A stretch of DNA of 64,000 nt. Source: Methylobacterium sp. J-070. Its GTDB lineage: Bacteria > Pseudomonadota > Alphaproteobacteria > Rhizobiales > Beijerinckiaceae. The notes beneath the pieces are model-generated. The model did not search any database. It was not told the origin of the DNA and saw nothing but the letters and a program-made list of their open reading frames with translations. The DNA is taken from contig NZ_JAKSXX010000101.1 in NCBI RefSeq assembly GCF_022829385.1, positions 110,358-174,357 on the forward strand, in the 5' to 3' direction. The position numbers were made by a program, and so were the translations under genes. Below, one piece after another: positions 62,147-64,000 of the stretch (position 1 is the stretch's first letter; each line of letters starts with the position of its first letter).

Positions 62147-64000
62147 TCAGATCTCGATCTCGGTCCCCACCTCAACGATCTGCCGGGTCGGCAGGCCGAA
62201 ATGGGCGCCGGTCCGCTCGGCGTTGCGCTTCATGAAGGCGAAGAGGCCCTCGCGCCAGGGCGCCATGCCGGGATGGGTGGGCGACGGGATCACCACCTCG
62301 TGGCCGACGAAATAGGTCATGTCCTCCAGGTATTCCGGTGGCAGGAGGCCGCTCGCCACCGCGCATTGCAGCCCCTCGGGGATCGAGGCCGTCTGCATGA
62401 AGCCGTAGCGCAGGACGACGCGCTCCATGCCGGGCGTGTATTTCGAGATCGCCTTGCGGATGCCCTGGGCCACGAGGGTCACGTGCGCCCGCTCGCTGGC
62501 CGGGATCACCGGCTCCTCCTCGTAGAGCACGGTGATCAGCAGGATCCGCTCGTGGAGGCAGCGGCTGCGCTCGACCAGCCGGCCCAGCGCCATCGGGATG
62601 CCCTCGGTGGCGGCGGTGAGGAAGGCCGCGGTGCCCGGCAGCGTCACCGGCGGATGCGAGGCGAGACGGGCGAGGAAGGTCGCCTCGGGCATGCGCATGG
62701 TCTCGCGCACGGATTCGAGGACGTGGTTGCCCTTCATCCAGGTCAGCATCAGGAAGGCGACCGCGGCGGCGAGCAACAGCGGAAACCATCCGCCCTCGAA
62801 CAGCTTCACGCTGTTGGCGGCGAAGAACACGGCGTCGATGGCGAGGAAGAACCCGTTCACCGCGACGACCAGGATCGGGTTGTAGCCCCAGCGCAGGGCG
62901 ATCAGCGCGGCGAGCAGCGTCGTGATCCCCATGAGCGCCGAGACCGCGATGCCGTAGGCGCCGGCCAGGGCGTCGGACGAGCCGAACACGATGACGGCGG
63001 TGAGCGTCGCGGCGGCGAGCAGCCAGTTCACGCCGGGCACGTAGATCTGGCCGCGCTCGTCCTGGTCGGTGTGGACGACCCGCATCATCGGCATGAAGCC
63101 GAGCTGGATCGATTGCTGGGTCAGCGAGTAGACGCCCGAGATCACCGCCTGCGAGGCGATCACGGTCGCCATCGTGGCGAGCGCCACCAGCGGGTAGTGC
63201 GCCCAGTCCGGGGCCAGCAGGTAGAACGGGTTCTCGATCGTCCCGGGGTCGGCGATGATCAGCGCACCCTGGCCGCAATAATGGATCAGCAGCGCGGGCA
63301 GCACGAGGCCGAACCAGGACGCGCGGATTGCCGGGGCGCCGAAATGGCCGAGGTCGGCATACATGGCCTCGCCCCCGGTCACCGCCAGGAACGCCGCGCC
63401 CAGCATCAGGAAGCTGACGTGCCAGCCGGCGTGGAGCAGGAAGTCCACCGCCCGCCAGGGATTGGCCGCCGCCAGGATCTCGGGCGCGCGCAGGATGCTG
63501 GGAACCGCGAGGAGGACGAGCACGGCGAACCAGACCAGCATGACCGGCCCGAACACCCGGCCGATGGCGGCCACGCCCTTGTGCTGGACCAGGAACAGCC
63601 CGACCAGGATCACGATCGTGATCGGCACCACGAACGGTCCGAGCGACGGCGCGTCGACCTTCAGGCCCTCGATCGCCGACAGCACCGAGATCGCCGGCGT
63701 GATCGCCCCGTCGCCGTAGAGCAGGGCCGCCCCCACCAGCCCGACCACCAGCAGCAGCGCCTTCCACGTCCCCGGCCGCGCCTGCCGCGCACCGAGGAGC
63801 GCCAGCATGGCGACGATGCCGCCCTCCCCGCGGTTGTCGGCGCGCAGGATCAGCACCGCATATTTCAACGACACGATCAGGATCAACGACCACAGGATCA
63901 GCGACACCGCCCCCGTGGCCGCCGCCGGGACCGAGGCGCCGCCGGCGGTCGCCGCCTTCACCGCCTCCTTGAACGCGTAGAGCGGGCTCGTGCCGATGTC
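62147..64000 (-). CDS. kup: Potassium uptake protein Kup, 5' end beyond window
   Basis: 617 residues are visible; the start lies outside the window. The first residues seen, [17 protein letters not shown], are the signature just after the Kup N-terminus, so only about 15-30 residues are missing. About 12 membrane helices follow ([59 protein letters not shown]), then the cytoplasmic C-terminal domain ([57 protein letters not shown]). It imports K+ with protons at low affinity. The gene ends 292 bases from htpG. Confidence 0.96.
   Translation of the reverse strand, partial: DIGTSPLYAFKEAVKAATAGGASVPAAATGAVSLILWSLILIVSLKYAVLILRADNRGEGGIVAMLALLGARQARPGTWKALLLVVGLVGAALLYGDGAITPAISVLSAIEGLKVDAPSLGPFVVPITIVILVGLFLVQHKGVAAIGRVFGPVMLVWFAVLVLLAVPSILRAPEILAAANPWRAVDFLLHAGWHVSFLMLGAAFLAVTGGEAMYADLGHFGAPAIRASWFGLVLPALLIHYCGQGALIIADPGTIENPFYLLAPDWAHYPLVALATMATVIASQAVISGVYSLTQQSIQLGFMPMMRVVHTDQDERGQIYVPGVNWLLAAATLTAVIVFGSSDALAGAYGIAVSALMGITTLLAALIALRWGYNPILVVAVNGFFLAIDAVFFAANSVKLFEGGWFPLLLAAAVAFLMLTWMKGNHVLESVRETMRMPEATFLARLASHPPVTLPGTAAFLTAATEGIPMALGRLVERSRCLHERILLITVLYEEEPVIPASERAHVTLVAQGIRKAISKYTPGMERVVLRYGFMQTASIPEGLQCAVASGLLPPEYLEDMTYFVGHEVVIPSPTHPGMAPWREGLFAFMKRNAERTGAHFGLPTRQIVEVGTEIEI

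Overview
The window is 64 kb of GC-rich chromosomal DNA from an alphaproteobacterium. It is most likely Methylobacterium or a close relative. This is inferred from the base composition, from gene families typical of that group (a DUF6894 protein, a GH25 lipoprotein lysozyme, S21 with an extended tail, fmd/urt/ami amide genes) and from the style of the GC-rich palindromic intergenic repeats. I found no rRNA, tRNA, CRISPR array, prophage or insertion sequence. About 58 protein genes are supported. The first (flgE) and last (kup) run off the window.

Layout. 0-4 kb: the 5' part of flgE, a BLUF blue-light sensor with an adjacent single-domain response regulator, and prfC. 4-9 kb: a translationally coupled DUF1800/DUF1501 pair, a palindromic repeat, threonine aldolase, and rpsU with a structured leader and TTG start. 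9-14 kb: a response regulator, a class II glutamine amidotransferase, an aldehyde dehydrogenase, slyX and a diguanylate cyclase. 14.5-18.6 kb: a 1355-residue membrane NRPS-like protein (adenylation, carrier and three membrane/beta-helix modules) built like epsilon-poly-lysine synthetase. 18.7-26 kb: histidine phosphatase, PPK2 kinase, AAA ATPase, fabI, a CbpA-like co-chaperone, a VOC protein, a Crp/Fnr regulator and a GH25 lysozyme. 26-27 kb: small conserved genes.

27-41.5 kb is the most coherent block. A LuxR-type response regulator and a very large hybrid kinase, whose sensor is an NCS1-type transporter plus a cysteine-rich domain, diverge from a ten-gene operon. That operon holds a urea/amide ABC transporter (urtA-E-like), a MetX-like hydrolase, formamidase fmdA, fmdB, aliphatic amidase amiE and a ClpP-like protein. 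A sigma-54-like promoter and a dyad lie in the divergent gap. The simplest reading is a system that senses, imports and hydrolyses short amides or urea-like compounds as a nitrogen source.

41.7-64 kb: SDR, hydroxyacid dehydrogenase, three MFS transporters, glucokinase, otsB, DUF427, a class-C serine hydrolase, DUF2147, GNAT, a LuxR regulator behind an AT-rich island, a DHH phosphoesterase, lptC-lptA-lptB, htpG (GTG start) and kup. Two families of palindromic intergenic repeats recur, including copies inside the amide operon.
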